DNA of 64,000 nucleotides, from positions 2,812,944 to 2,876,943 of the forward strand of contig CP141729.1 of NCBI GenBank assembly GCA_035621215.1. The letters run 5' to 3'. Below are positions 8,357 through 16,567 of the stretch, piece by piece. This DNA is from Oscillospiraceae bacterium MB08-C2-2. Lineage in GTDB: Bacteria; Bacillota; Clostridia; Oscillospirales; Ruminococcaceae. The notes under the pieces were generated by a model that was not told where the DNA came from, searched no databases, and saw nothing but the letters and a program-made list of their open reading frames with translations. The position numbers and the translations under genes are program-made. Position 1 is the first letter of the stretch; every line of letters starts with the position of its first letter.

Positions 8357-9250
8357 ATGTTGGGAAGCGATGCAATAGCTGCTCTCACCGCTGTGGCTGC
8401 TATATTCGTGGTTGTGTTCGTTATAGCGCTTGTAGTTGATTTGGTGATGTATATTCTGCGCTCCATTGGTTTGTGGAATATTGGCACAAACCGGAGGCTG
8501 CCCAATCCGTGGCTTGCGTGGATACCGGTTGTCTGGGCCTATTCTCTTGGAAATGTGGCCGATGATATCAATCAAAGAACCGGCAAAAAAACAGTTTATC
8601 GCTACCTTTTGCTGGGTGGAAGCATTCTGGCCGGTGTGTTTGGGGCAGCTGCAAATGGCCCTGCTTTTATGCGTTTTAGAGAGTTTATGGAAGAACTTCA
8701 ATACGGTTATGCCGATCCGCGCTCTTTAGCTGGACTATACACCATGGGCGGCCTGCTTTCACTGGTGGGCTTGGCTGTAAAAGTAATTGAGTATATCGCA
8801 TTGTATGCCATATATAAGGAATACAAGCCCCAAAATGCGGTGCTGTGGACTGTTTTGAGTGTTTTCTTTGGCTTTTTGCCCAGCATTTTCTTATTCACTT
8901 TGCGCAATGCGCCGACACCTGCACCCTATGGCTATGGCTCCTATGGCGGGCAGCAGTGGCCCAATCAGGGCTATGCAAATCCCAATCAGGGGTATGCACC
9001 TCCCTCTTGGCCCGGTCAGCAGCCCGGCAATCCTCCCTATGGGGGATACTACCAGCAGCCTCCTGCACCCTCTGCTAACCCCAATCCAAACCCTGTTCCG
9101 CCTTCCGGGGATGGCTTTTCCAATTCCGGCGGCTTGGGGTTTGATGCCCAGCCTAAGGAAAATCCTTTTTCTTCGCCTGCGGATTTCGGCTCCTTCACAA
9201 ATCCTCCCCAAGAGGAGAAGCCAGACGAGCATCAGCCTCCCCAAGCTTAA
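8357..9250 (+). CDS. Membrane protein with Pro/Gly/Gln-rich cytoplasmic tail
   Basis: A 297-residue protein of unknown function. A first helix (about residues 8-35) and two or three more (about 80-180) form the membrane part, followed from about residue 190 by a low-complexity tail rich in Pro, Gly, Tyr, Gln and Asn (GYGSYGGQQWPNQGYANPNQ and similar). Such tails are common in Firmicute membrane proteins of the DUF805/DUF975-like kind, but I cannot assign a family. GGAGGTG precedes the ATG, and a terminator follows immediately, so it is monocistronic. Confidence 0.8.
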   Translation: MLGSDAIAALTAVAAIFVVVFVIALVVDLVMYILRSIGLWNIGTNRRLPNPWLAWIPVVWAYSLGNVADDINQRTGKKTVYRYLLLGGSILAGVFGAAANGPAFMRFREFMEELQYGYADPRSLAGLYTMGGLLSLVGLAVKVIEYIALYAIYKEYKPQNAVLWTVLSVFFGFLPSIFLFTLRNAPTPAPYGYGSYGGQQWPNQGYANPNQGYAPPSWPGQQPGNPPYGGYYQQPPAPSANPNPNPVPPSGDGFSNSGGLGFDAQPKENPFSSPADFGSFTNPPQEEKPDEHQPPQA

Positions 9251-9268
9251 AGGTAATATTCGGAATAG

Positions 9269-9310
9269 AACGCCAATTCATGCTGCCAGCCGCATGAATC
9301 GGCGTTTTTT
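9269..9310 (+). terminator. Rho-independent terminator
   Basis: Arms AACGCC-A-ATTCATG and CATGAAT-C-GGCGTT flank a short loop, ending in a run of six T. It ends the transcript of the membrane protein gene and separates it from the ferredoxin gene. Confidence 0.85.
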
Positions 9311-9421
9311 GGTGAAGATATCAAAGCCGGGTATAAGGAATTTTTATAACTATTTTGGTGTAAACCTCTTGATTTTTAAATGTGACATGCTACAATAGGA
9401 GATGTAAAGGAGGTATAAAAA

Positions 9422-9592
9422 ATGGCATATTTTATCAATGATGAGTGCATTAGCTGTGGCGCCTGCGAATCCGAGTGCCCTGTCAGCTGCATTTCCGAGG
9501 GCGAAGGCAAGTTTGTTATCGATGAGGGTGCTTGTATCGACTGCGGTTCCTGCGCTGGCGTGTGCCCTGTTCAGGCTCCCAATCCTCGCTAA
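9422..9592 (+). CDS. 2[4Fe-4S] ferredoxin
   Basis: A 56-residue clostridial-type ferredoxin. Two CxxCxxCxxxC motifs (CISCGACESEC-P and CIDCGSCAGVC-P) each bind a [4Fe-4S] cluster. It carries low-potential electrons in the cytoplasm for hydrogenase, pyruvate:ferredoxin oxidoreductase and similar enzymes, consistent with an anaerobic host. AGGAGG lies 10 bases before the ATG, and its own terminator follows, so it is a single-gene, probably highly expressed transcript. Confidence 0.97.
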   Translation: MAYFINDECISCGACESECPVSCISEGEGKFVIDEGACIDCGSCAGVCPVQAPNPR

Positions 9593-9625
9593 GCTTTTAG
9601 CAGGATACAATTTTAAGGATATCCC

Positions 9626-9660
9626 AAAAAGCAGACCACATCCGTGGCCTGCTTTTTTCT
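9626..9660 (+). terminator. Rho-independent terminator of the ferredoxin gene
   Basis: AAAAAGCAG-A-CCAC and GTGG-C-CTGCTTTTTT form the stem with a four-base loop and a T-run. Confidence 0.88.
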
Positions 9661-9802
9661 TTTTATAGTAGCCGAGCTTAAAAATAAGCACACTTGTTTT
9701 CAAACTGATTGATTTACACTATGCGGGTCGGATCAAAATAGGTGGTATCATAGAGCGGGGAAGCCCTAGAGCAGCATTTGGCATCCGCTAGTATTGTGTT
9801 TC

Positions 9803-10069
9803 TATATAATGTCCACTGAACAAATGCGCTTTGCGAAGCGCATTTGCAAACAGAGCAGTTTTCGCTCTGTTTGACGGCAAAACAGGCCTGTTTTGCCGTT
9901 TCAGAACCATTGATTGGCTGCCTGAAAAGATTTGCGGACACACGCCTACAATCCTTTGTGCAAGGTTTTTTGCCGTATTCGGTGAAAAACCTTGCACCTA
10001 AACAATTCAAAAACGCTGCCAAGGTACTGCAGTTGTTACGTTTTTGAATTGTTTAGCAGACATTATATA
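9803..10069. repeat. 267-bp array of tandem perfect hairpins closed by an outer inverted repeat
   Basis: Outer arms TATATAATGTC (9803-9813) and GACATTATATA (10059-10069) enclose a run of palindromes. These are 11-bp arms at 9821-9831/9836-9846, 10-bp arms at 9847-9856/9864-9873 and a zero-loop 13-bp palindrome at 9874-9899. A weak 6-bp pair follows at 9899-9904/9922-9927, then 13-bp arms at 9958-9970/9985-9997 and 17-bp arms at 9999-10015/10039-10055. The named major arms pair perfectly. No open frame of interest crosses it. It lies between the ferredoxin terminator and the Maf-gene promoter. A smaller element of the same design is at 39346-39417. I know no named family with this layout. Confidence 0.85.
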
Positions 10070-10165
10070 TCAATTTGGAATAACTACGATGAGGAGGGCC
10101 TTTGCACGGTTCTTTTCCGGCTGTGAGTCACATGTCCATAGAATTTATGTCGGTGAGAAACCGGG

Positions 10166-10194
10166 TTGTAACCCTTGATTTTTTATGATACAAT
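10166..10194 (+). promoter_or_regulatory. Probable promoter of the Maf/DUF115 operon
   Basis: TTGTAA (10166-10171) and TACAAT (10189-10194) are 17 bases apart, about 45 bases before the AGGAGG and ATG of the downstream gene. Confidence 0.55.
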
Positions 10195-10237
10195 TATTTT
10201 GTTTCTCACTGGAATTTACTGCCTTAGGAGGATGCTC

Positions 10238-12202
10238 ATGTTTGTCACCAAGGATTTTACCCAGCCTGAAAAAATGCTGATTCAGATGGAGACCCTCCCC
10301 AAGGATGAACCCATTACCGTAGAAATCAGCCGGGATGGGCTGCCGGTGGTGCGGGTAGAGCAGGGGGATAAAAAGCTGTATTTAGGCAGTAAATACAGCG
10401 CCGCCGGGGATGTGCAGCAGGTGGTGGCAGAGGCCGCTGAAATGCTGCCCAACAGCACTGTGATTGTGTTTGGCCTTGGCAATGGGGAATACATAAAGAA
10501 AATTACCCCCACCTTTTTAAACAACAACTTGCTGGTTATTCTGGAGCCGAATCTGGAGGTTATCCGTGCCTTTCTGGCCGGGTCAGGGGTGCGGCGCATC
10601 AAGCGGGGAGACCCGGTTATCCTATACCATGTATCGGAAGAGGATTTGCCGGCAATTTCCCGCCACATTCAACAGGATAGCAACCGAAGCATAAAATTTA
10701 TAGTACACCCCGGTTATACCCGGGCCTATCCCCAGTTGGTCAAATCCGCTGCTGCTATGGTGGTGGAAAGCCAGAAAAGCATTATACTCGAGGATAACAC
10801 ATGGGATTTGTTTGTGTATGACTGGGTGGATAACCCCATTCGCAACATCCGCTATATACCCAGCGCTTACCCTTTGAATGACTTTGTAGAAACCCAGAAG
10901 GGATGCCCGGCGGTTATTGTTTCGGCGGGACCCTCCTTATCTAAAAATATCCACCTGCTTGAAAAGGTGAAGGAACAGTTTGTTATTATTTCGGGTGGAC
11001 GGCCCTTGCGGCCGCTTTTGGATTTGAATATCCACCCGGATTTTGTATGCATCATCGATGCGGGAAAGGCCTCCTTCAATTTGGTGGATGGTGTTTTGCC
11101 CAAAGCGGATACCACCCTTATCCATTACGACAGAATCCCCGCCGATATTTTTGAGCAATATCAGGGGCGGCATGTTTTTTATACCGATAACCCCGCCTAT
11201 GATAAGATTTTCGGGCGGCCCATCGGCAATATGATTACCGGCACCACGGTGGCGCATGCTTCGGTTTTCGCCGCTTTGAATATGGGCTGCAACCCCATCA
11301 TTTTTATCGGGCAGGATTTGGCCTTTACCGATGACCGGAACCATGCCGGGCTCACCAGCTTTGATTTTGATAAGCAGGATCAGAAAAAGCTGGTGGAAGC
11401 GGATGATAATGTTTGGGTTGAGGATATCCACGGTGGGCAGGTAAAAACCAGCCACCTGTATAATCAGTTCCGCCAGACCATTGAAGAGATTATTACCCAG
11501 AATCCTGGTACCACCTTTATCAATGCCACCCAGGGCGGAGCCAACATTAAGGGCACGGCGGTAATGGATTTGGATGAGGCCATCCGACTGTATGAAAACG
11601 CGCCGGTAAAAAATCTGGATTTTGAGAATCATGAGAAAATTGGCCATCAAGAGGAATTTGAGGATTATAAACGAGGCCTGCTCAAAAAATACCAGGATAT
11701 GGGCAAAGAGATTGAGGGAGCTTTTGACTACAGCGATAAGCTGCTCATTGCAGAAAGCGCCGGGAACAGTGCGGGGATGTATAAGCATTCCAAACGGCTC
11801 AATAAGCTGGAAAATAAAATGAGCCGGCTGGTTTCGGAGGATTCTATGCTGCAATCTCTGGTGGCTTCCTCCTTCAAGAAAATTAAGCGCAACAATGAAT
11901 TGCTTCTTACCGGACGAGAAACGGTTCGAGAGGCGGCTCTCAAAGGTTATGAGCGCAGAAGTGAGCTGTATTCTGCCTATAAAGTAGCCAGTGCCTATCT
12001 GGTAAAAATGCTCAAGAAAGAGCTGGGCCTTTGGACAGAGGAGGACGAGAGACTGGATCAGGAGCAAGCTCAAATGCCGCAGGGTGGAGCTGCCCCTTTG
12101 TCACTGGTGGAGAGCATGAATATAGCCGGTATGAGTGCCGCATTAAAAGATGCTTTGAAAGACTGGGAGGAAATCGCCAATGGAAATGACCAATCCCGCT
12201 GA
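10238..12202 (+). CDS. Maf/DUF115-family motility-associated glycosyltransferase-like protein
   Basis: A 654-residue cytoplasmic protein. The central DUF115 (Maf_flag10) domain, about residues 210-430, shows KGCPAVIVSAGPSLSKN near the start and NPIIFIGQDLAFTDDRNHA later, the blocks typical of this family. Maf proteins glycosylate flagellin or other surface proteins with nonulosonic acids in known cases, but no flagellar or sugar-nucleotide genes are nearby, so the target here is unknown. ATG 10238 is chosen because AGGAGG is six bases upstream; the frame opens 21 codons earlier without such a site. The 3' end overlaps a small gene by 23 bases. Confidence 0.88.
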   Translation: MFVTKDFTQPEKMLIQMETLPKDEPITVEISRDGLPVVRVEQGDKKLYLGSKYSAAGDVQQVVAEAAEMLPNSTVIVFGLGNGEYIKKITPTFLNNNLLVILEPNLEVIRAFLAGSGVRRIKRGDPVILYHVSEEDLPAISRHIQQDSNRSIKFIVHPGYTRAYPQLVKSAAAMVVESQKSIILEDNTWDLFVYDWVDNPIRNIRYIPSAYPLNDFVETQKGCPAVIVSAGPSLSKNIHLLEKVKEQFVIISGGRPLRPLLDLNIHPDFVCIIDAGKASFNLVDGVLPKADTTLIHYDRIPADIFEQYQGRHVFYTDNPAYDKIFGRPIGNMITGTTVAHASVFAALNMGCNPIIFIGQDLAFTDDRNHAGLTSFDFDKQDQKKLVEADDNVWVEDIHGGQVKTSHLYNQFRQTIEEIITQNPGTTFINATQGGANIKGTAVMDLDEAIRLYENAPVKNLDFENHEKIGHQEEFEDYKRGLLKKYQDMGKEIEGAFDYSDKLLIAESAGNSAGMYKHSKRLNKLENKMSRLVSEDSMLQSLVASSFKKIKRNNELLLTGRETVREAALKGYERRSELYSAYKVASAYLVKMLKKELGLWTEEDERLDQEQAQMPQGGAAPLSLVESMNIAGMSAALKDALKDWEEIANGNDQSR

Positions 12203-12548
12203 GCTGCAGGAAGTTTTAAAAGAAGCCCAGCGTTATATTGCGGCGTTGATTGAGGGCGCTGCTGCCTGTGCGGCACATTTTGAGCAGGAGCAGGATGCAA
12301 AGGGAATGGAGCTGTTGCTTCAAATCATTGATGGTTTGGAATGGCTCATGAGCGCTGTGCGCCTGACTAGGCCTCTCCAGAGCAATCCGGTGGATCCGGA
12401 CGGTGCGGCCGATGTGTTTGGAGAGATTGTGGAAGGCCTTGAAAATCAGGACTATACTCTTTGCGGAGATTTGCTGAAATTCGAGTTGGTTCCTATGCTG
12501 GAAGCATGGCAGGAGCAGCTTGATGAGCGGGAAACCTATATACAGTAA
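12180..12548 (+). CDS. Small acidic helical protein downstream of Maf gene, function unknown
   Basis: A 122-residue acidic protein, probably all-helical (repeated LxxxLxxA patterns such as EVLKEAQRYIAALIEGAAAC). It starts inside the last codons of the Maf gene in another frame, implying translational coupling and a shared role. I do not recognise a named domain. No signal peptide or membrane helix is seen. It could be a partner or chaperone of the Maf protein; that is inferred only from coupling. Confidence 0.7.
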   Translation: MEMTNPAELQEVLKEAQRYIAALIEGAAACAAHFEQEQDAKGMELLLQIIDGLEWLMSAVRLTRPLQSNPVDPDGAADVFGEIVEGLENQDYTLCGDLLKFELVPMLEAWQEQLDERETYIQ

Positions 12549-12644
12549 TCTTGAACTCATGTACTATAAAATTTAAATGAATCATACCGGGGCCAGGCAT
12601 TGACTTAGGCACCGGTATATGCTATAATCAGTTTCGTGACAAAT

Positions 12645-12733
<89 letters not shown>

Positions 12734-12854
12734 ACTGAGTTTTATGGCGGGTGTAGGGAGAGATTTTTCCGGCAGACCTTCTTTTGAATAGATAGCTTGG
12801 ATTGCAGCCATATTTTGCACAAAACTGAATAGCACAAGGTTTAGCCACAAATTT

Positions 12855-12945
12855 GGAGAAGTACTCAAGTTGGTGACGAGGCGCCCCTGCTAAGGGCGTA
12901 GGGTGGGCAACTGCCGCGAGAGTTCGAGTCTCTCCTTCTCCGCCA
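12855..12945 (+). tRNA. tRNA-Ser (anticodon GCT)
   Basis: The acceptor stem GGAGAAG pairs with CTTCTCC. The anticodon arm CGCCC-CTGCTAA-GGGCG gives anticodon GCT. A long variable arm, a TTCGAGT T-loop and an encoded CCA at 12943-12945 are present. It lies 121 bases after the tRNA-Ser(TGA) gene and marks the left edge of an accessory region. Confidence 0.95.
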
Positions 12946-12955
12946 AAGCATTGTA

Positions 12956-13000
12956 ATCCGAACTCTTTAACGCCAATTGGCGAGGGGTTCGGATTTGTGC
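12956..13000 (+). terminator. Hairpin downstream of the tRNA-Ser genes
   Basis: The outer arms ATCCGAAC (12956-12963) and GTTCGGAT (12987-12994) enclose an inner palindrome CGCCAATTGGCG (12971-12982). Only a short T-rich tail follows, so it may be a processing or termination structure. Confidence 0.55.
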
Positions 13001-13133
13001 TATTTATAGGGTAAAAAGACGAGGGATAACCGCGAAGGTTGTTCCTCGTTTCTTATGTATAGTGACATTGACCTGAAAACCTGCAACTGTGGCCACAGCT
13101 ACATTGATTGCTGTTTAGCGTGAAAATAACCTG

Positions 13134-13195
13134 TTGACAATTGGAGTGCATAATGCTATCTTATTTATAGAGCGCATGGCGCACTCTAAAACGGG
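13134..13195 (+). promoter_or_regulatory. Promoter and probable BlaI-type operator
   Basis: TTGACA (13134-13139) and TATCTT (13157-13162) are 17 bases apart. Two copies of a GAGTGC-type half site occur, one in the spacer (GAGTGCATAATGC) and one as an inverted pair downstream (GAGCGCATGGCGCACTC), both placed to block RNA polymerase. This fits autorepression by the BlaI-like product. Confidence 0.65.
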
Positions 13196-13205
13196 AGGGT
13201 TTGCT

Positions 13206-13583
13206 ATGGCATTGCAAGTATCAGATTTTGAATTAGAACTTATGAAAATCATATGGATGAACGAGGGACCAACCCTATATACCGATATTGTAAAAGCACT
13301 CGAAGAAAAGAATATGTCTACCACAAAGAACACAATTATCTCTCTGCTTTTACGCCTTATTGATAAAGGTTTTCTCAAGTCAAACAAAATAGGCCGCAAA
13401 AACAAATATACCGCGCTTGTTTCTGAAGCGGAATACCAAGCGGAGCAGACCAAAACGTTTCTTGATAAGATTTACGAGGGTAGTGCCAAAGAAATGATCG
13501 CTACCTTAATTCAAAAAGAGATGATTTCGCTTGACGATTACGAAGACTTAAAAGCACAATGGAAAGCCGGTGACATGGAATGA
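13206..13583 (+). CDS. BlaI/MecI/CopY-family repressor
   Basis: A 125-residue winged-helix repressor. The N-terminal half (residues 1-75) has the BlaI pattern: LELMKIIWMNEGPTLYTDIV, then KNTIISLLLRLIDKGFLKS as recognition helix and wing. The C-terminal half should dimerise. In known systems the BlaI protein is inactivated by proteolysis triggered by its membrane partner, encoded here by the next gene with a four-base ATGA overlap. GGGAGGG precedes the ATG at 13206; the frame is open further up but that covers the promoter. Confidence 0.92.
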   Translation: MALQVSDFELELMKIIWMNEGPTLYTDIVKALEEKNMSTTKNTIISLLLRLIDKGFLKSNKIGRKNKYTALVSEAEYQAEQTKTFLDKIYEGSAKEMIATLIQKEMISLDDYEDLKAQWKAGDME

Positions 13584-15895
13584 ATGAATTCTTGAAAGTC
13601 TTTTTGTCGCTCTCCTTTTCTGGAACGCTGCTCATTTTGATTCTGCTTTTATGCAAGCCGCTCTTTCGCAAAAAACTAAGTAAATCGTGGCAGTATTATA
13701 TCTGGCTGATTGTAATAGTACGGCTCTTACTCCCTCTCACGCCGGATACCAGCCTTGTCGGGAATTTTTTTCAAAAGATAGATTCCGCCCCTGCACCAAC
13801 CGTATTTGTGCCAAGTGAGGACTTACAGCAAAAAACACCGTCGGGAGATATTACGATCTCCTCCGATGTGGCGAACGAAACACAATCCGTGCCAACGGCA
13901 AGACCAAGTGGAAACGTCTTGCAAATAGTACCACAAAAACTCTGGCTAATCTGGATCATAGTGGCGGTGGCGCTCTTGATGCGTAAGATTACGGTCTATC
14001 AGAGTTTCGTAAATTATTTACGGGCGGGGCAAACTGAACTTACGGATATGGAAAAGTGGGAGCAATTCGGCAAACTCGTTGCCCAGTCGGGGGTTAAAGC
14101 GCCAGTGAACATTTACACTAACAGCTTGATTTCTTCTCCGCTTTTGATTGGCTTTTTCCGTCCTTGTATTATGTTGCCAACAGCGGAACTTTCTAAATCT
14201 GACTTTGAGTATACGGTGCTGCATGAGCTCACGCATTTTAAGCGGCGTGATCTATTTTATAAATGGCTTGTACAGTTAACAATCTGTCTGCACTGGTTTA
14301 ACCCATTTGTATATCTGATGAGCCGAGAAATTAACTGCGCTTGTGAATTATCTTGTGATGAAGCGGTAGTGCGCTCGCTTGACAAAGACGGCCGCCGTGC
14401 TTATGGTGATACCCTACTGAATGCTATAGGAATAGGCGGTAGTTATAAAAACGCAATCGCATCCATGACCCTTACAGAGAGCAAAAAGCTCTTGCAAGAA
14501 AGGCTGGATTCCATAATGACATTTAAGAAAAAATCAAAAATCGCTGTTTGCGCATCTGTCTTTCTCGCAGCGTTTTTGCTGTGCGGTTCGGCATTTGCGG
14601 GCGCGTATACCGCGAAAGGAGACGCTAATGGCAGCGTAAAAAAACTCCTCGAAAATACCGGACGCTTAAGCGGTGGAGAAATACCGAAAAGCGCAGAGAA
14701 AATCGAGATTTCCTGTGATATCAATAATGGCGGAGTGGATATATTGCCTGCTTCCAATAATAAAATCGAAGTAAGCTACGATGATAAATACTATGATGTA
14801 AGTATCACACGAAAGGCAGACAAATGGCTTGTTCGTGTCTCAGGCAAAGTAGCAATGATGGGCACAACGGACGATGTTAAACTATATCTGCCAAATATAA
14901 AGCGTGTTATGGATATCAATGTGAACAATGGTAACTTGAGTTACGACTTGCCCGAAAACTCGATGGATATAATAAGCGTCACCGCCCTAAATGCAGGTTT
15001 GAATTTTACGTCTGCGAACAAGTACGCAAATAGTGCCATATCCTTAACAGCAACAGACAAAGACTTTCTAAAATATGAGCTGCCCGTATATCCAAGCTAT
15101 TTCACGAAAACAGATTCTGGCTTTCAATATGAAAACGGCACAAAAGTAAATCAAATCGGCATCAAACTTACAGGGTATACTGGCGTTAACTTTGCCGAGC
15201 ATCCAGCATCGGCAAACGAGGGCGCCGTAAAGAAAAAAACAGATGATAACGATAATTACGCAAAACGGGACTCGAACAGAACCTTCACTTACAACGATTC
15301 TCTGGCTCACTTATTAGAATACGCACAGTGGGGCATTAAAGAATCGGACGGCATCTTCTACTATAACAATGTGCGGATTCGGATATTTATAGATAAGAGA
15401 GCGGACGGTTCTTTTGAAAATGCCTTTATGGACGATGATGGGAAAATAGACATACGTTTGATCCGTGACAAAGGCGGCAAAATCATCAGAGTAGGAAAGA
15501 TAAGCAAAGAGGAAGCAGCAGAATTTTCAAGTGATTTTGACGACACTTTTCAGTTTGGGGAGGAAATGAATAAAATAGGCGCCGAATTTGAGTTTGAGTT
15601 TGGGAATAAAATTAACCGTTTAGAAAAAGATGAGATACCCACCAAGGTACAAGAGGCTATCCGCACGTCTTGTACGGGTACAGATTTTTTTATCATCAAG
15701 GGAAATGACAGGCAGTATTTATACTATAATAACCTGTCTACCGGTTACGCTTATGAAATTAAAGATAAGACTGTAAATATCGTCAGTATGAGAAACTTGA
15801 AAAAGGCTACTGTTCTGCTTGAATTTCCCGCCGATTGGAATTTGAGCGTACAGTATAATTCTAAGGCTGTGACTTGTTACACTGTACAAATATAA
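13580..15895 (+). CDS. BlaR1/MecR1-like M56 membrane metalloprotease with atypical sensor domain
   Basis: A 771-residue membrane protease-sensor. Helices at about 5-25, 35-52 and 110-135 precede a cytoplasmic M56 protease with zinc motif HELTH (about residues 214-218) and the downstream ELSCDEAVV block; a last helix lies at about 318-338. In BlaR1/MecR1 the extracellular C-terminus is a penicillin-binding domain with STXK. Here residues 340-771 instead look like a repetitive beta-strand region (KIEISCDINNGGVDILPASN), similar in style to DUF4097-type beta-helix segments, followed by an unrelated Lys/Asp/Glu-rich part. It probably senses something other than beta-lactams and relieves the co-encoded repressor. 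Confidence 0.85.
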   Translation: MNEFLKVFLSLSFSGTLLILILLLCKPLFRKKLSKSWQYYIWLIVIVRLLLPLTPDTSLVGNFFQKIDSAPAPTVFVPSEDLQQKTPSGDITISSDVANETQSVPTARPSGNVLQIVPQKLWLIWIIVAVALLMRKITVYQSFVNYLRAGQTELTDMEKWEQFGKLVAQSGVKAPVNIYTNSLISSPLLIGFFRPCIMLPTAELSKSDFEYTVLHELTHFKRRDLFYKWLVQLTICLHWFNPFVYLMSREINCACELSCDEAVVRSLDKDGRRAYGDTLLNAIGIGGSYKNAIASMTLTESKKLLQERLDSIMTFKKKSKIAVCASVFLAAFLLCGSAFAGAYTAKGDANGSVKKLLENTGRLSGGEIPKSAEKIEISCDINNGGVDILPASNNKIEVSYDDKYYDVSITRKADKWLVRVSGKVAMMGTTDDVKLYLPNIKRVMDINVNNGNLSYDLPENSMDIISVTALNAGLNFTSANKYANSAISLTATDKDFLKYELPVYPSYFTKTDSGFQYENGTKVNQIGIKLTGYTGVNFAEHPASANEGAVKKKTDDNDNYAKRDSNRTFTYNDSLAHLLEYAQWGIKESDGIFYYNNVRIRIFIDKRADGSFENAFMDDDGKIDIRLIRDKGGKIIRVGKISKEEAAEFSSDFDDTFQFGEEMNKIGAEFEFEFGNKINRLEKDEIPTKVQEAIRTSCTGTDFFIIKGNDRQYLYYNNLSTGYAYEIKDKTVNIVSMRNLKKATVLLEFPADWNLSVQYNSKAVTCYTVQI

Positions 15896-16086
15896 GCACA
15901 CGTATTACTTCGGACCAAGTGGTCTAAAGTCCGGCCCCACTGTGGCTCCACTCCTATTCCATTTCGATTCACTAACCCTTAAAAAACTGGAATGGAGGAA
16001 CTTCGTATAATTAAAAACAATCTGCGGAATTTTACCCGTAATGTAACAGAGTAGCACTAGTTATCTAATACTTGTTCCGAATTGTC

Positions 16087-16136
16087 CATTATGTTTATGA
16101 CATACATAAGAGGCAAGGGCTGATTATTTATATAAC
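16087..16136. repeat. Direct repeat R1, copy a
   Basis: A 50-base sequence (core GTTTATGACATACATAAGAG) recurs at 20425-20474 with two mismatches. Each copy lies just upstream of the first gene of a cassette. The SnoaL-like gene starts 14 bases after this copy, so it may also carry that gene's promoter region. Confidence 0.9.
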
Positions 16137-16149
16137 CGGAGGTAGTAAA

Positions 16150-16503
16150 ATGAGGCCAAAAGAAGTCTTGCAGTTGTTTGTTGACTCTTTCAATCAAGCT
16201 GATGCCGAAGCATTATCATTGCTTTATGCAAAAGACGCCGTCAATCATCAGGTTGCAAATGAACCAATATGCGGTCGTGAAAATATTAAAAAGTTCTTTG
16301 AGGATGAATTTGCTCAAGCCAAGATGGTTTGTATCGTTGAAAATACGTTTGAGGATGGGCAGTGGGTGATCATGGAATGGCGCGATCCCCTTGGGCTAAG
16401 AGGTTGTGGCTTTTTTCAGGTTGTGAATGATAAAATTGTTTTCCAGCGTGGCTATTGGGATAAGCTTTCTTTTCTTAAGCAACATGGATTGCCGATCGAA
16501 TAA
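16150..16503 (+). CDS. SnoaL-like / NTF2-fold protein
   Basis: A 117-residue protein with the cone-shaped NTF2-like pattern: an N-terminal helix (MRPKEVLQLFVDSFNQADAE), LSLLYAKDAVNHQV, then GRENIKKFFEDEF and central strands ending in DKIVFQRGYWDKLSFLKQHG. This family includes isomerases, cyclases and small-ligand-binding proteins, and the reaction cannot be named. GGAGGTAG lies right before the ATG at 16150. It sits alone between repeats R1a and R2a, as if it were a gene cassette. Confidence 0.82.
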   Translation: MRPKEVLQLFVDSFNQADAEALSLLYAKDAVNHQVANEPICGRENIKKFFEDEFAQAKMVCIVENTFEDGQWVIMEWRDPLGLRGCGFFQVVNDKIVFQRGYWDKLSFLKQHGLPIE

Positions 16504-16513
16504 CATGTTTTGA

Positions 16514-16560
16514 GCACACTCGGTATTCCAGCGACAAATATGAATTGCCAGTTATGTTTA
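16514..16560. repeat. Direct repeat R2, copy a
   Basis: A 47-base sequence (core GGTATTCCAGCGACAAATAT) is repeated without mismatch at 23276-23322. Here it starts ten bases after the SnoaL-like stop codon and ends seven bases before the stop codon of the convergent ABC-F gene. Confidence 0.95.
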
Positions 16561-16567
16561 TTCGAAA

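Noticed and set aside
9803-10069. Possible CRISPR array
   Set aside because: The palindromes differ in sequence and length, there are no repeated units with spacers, and no cas gene is present.
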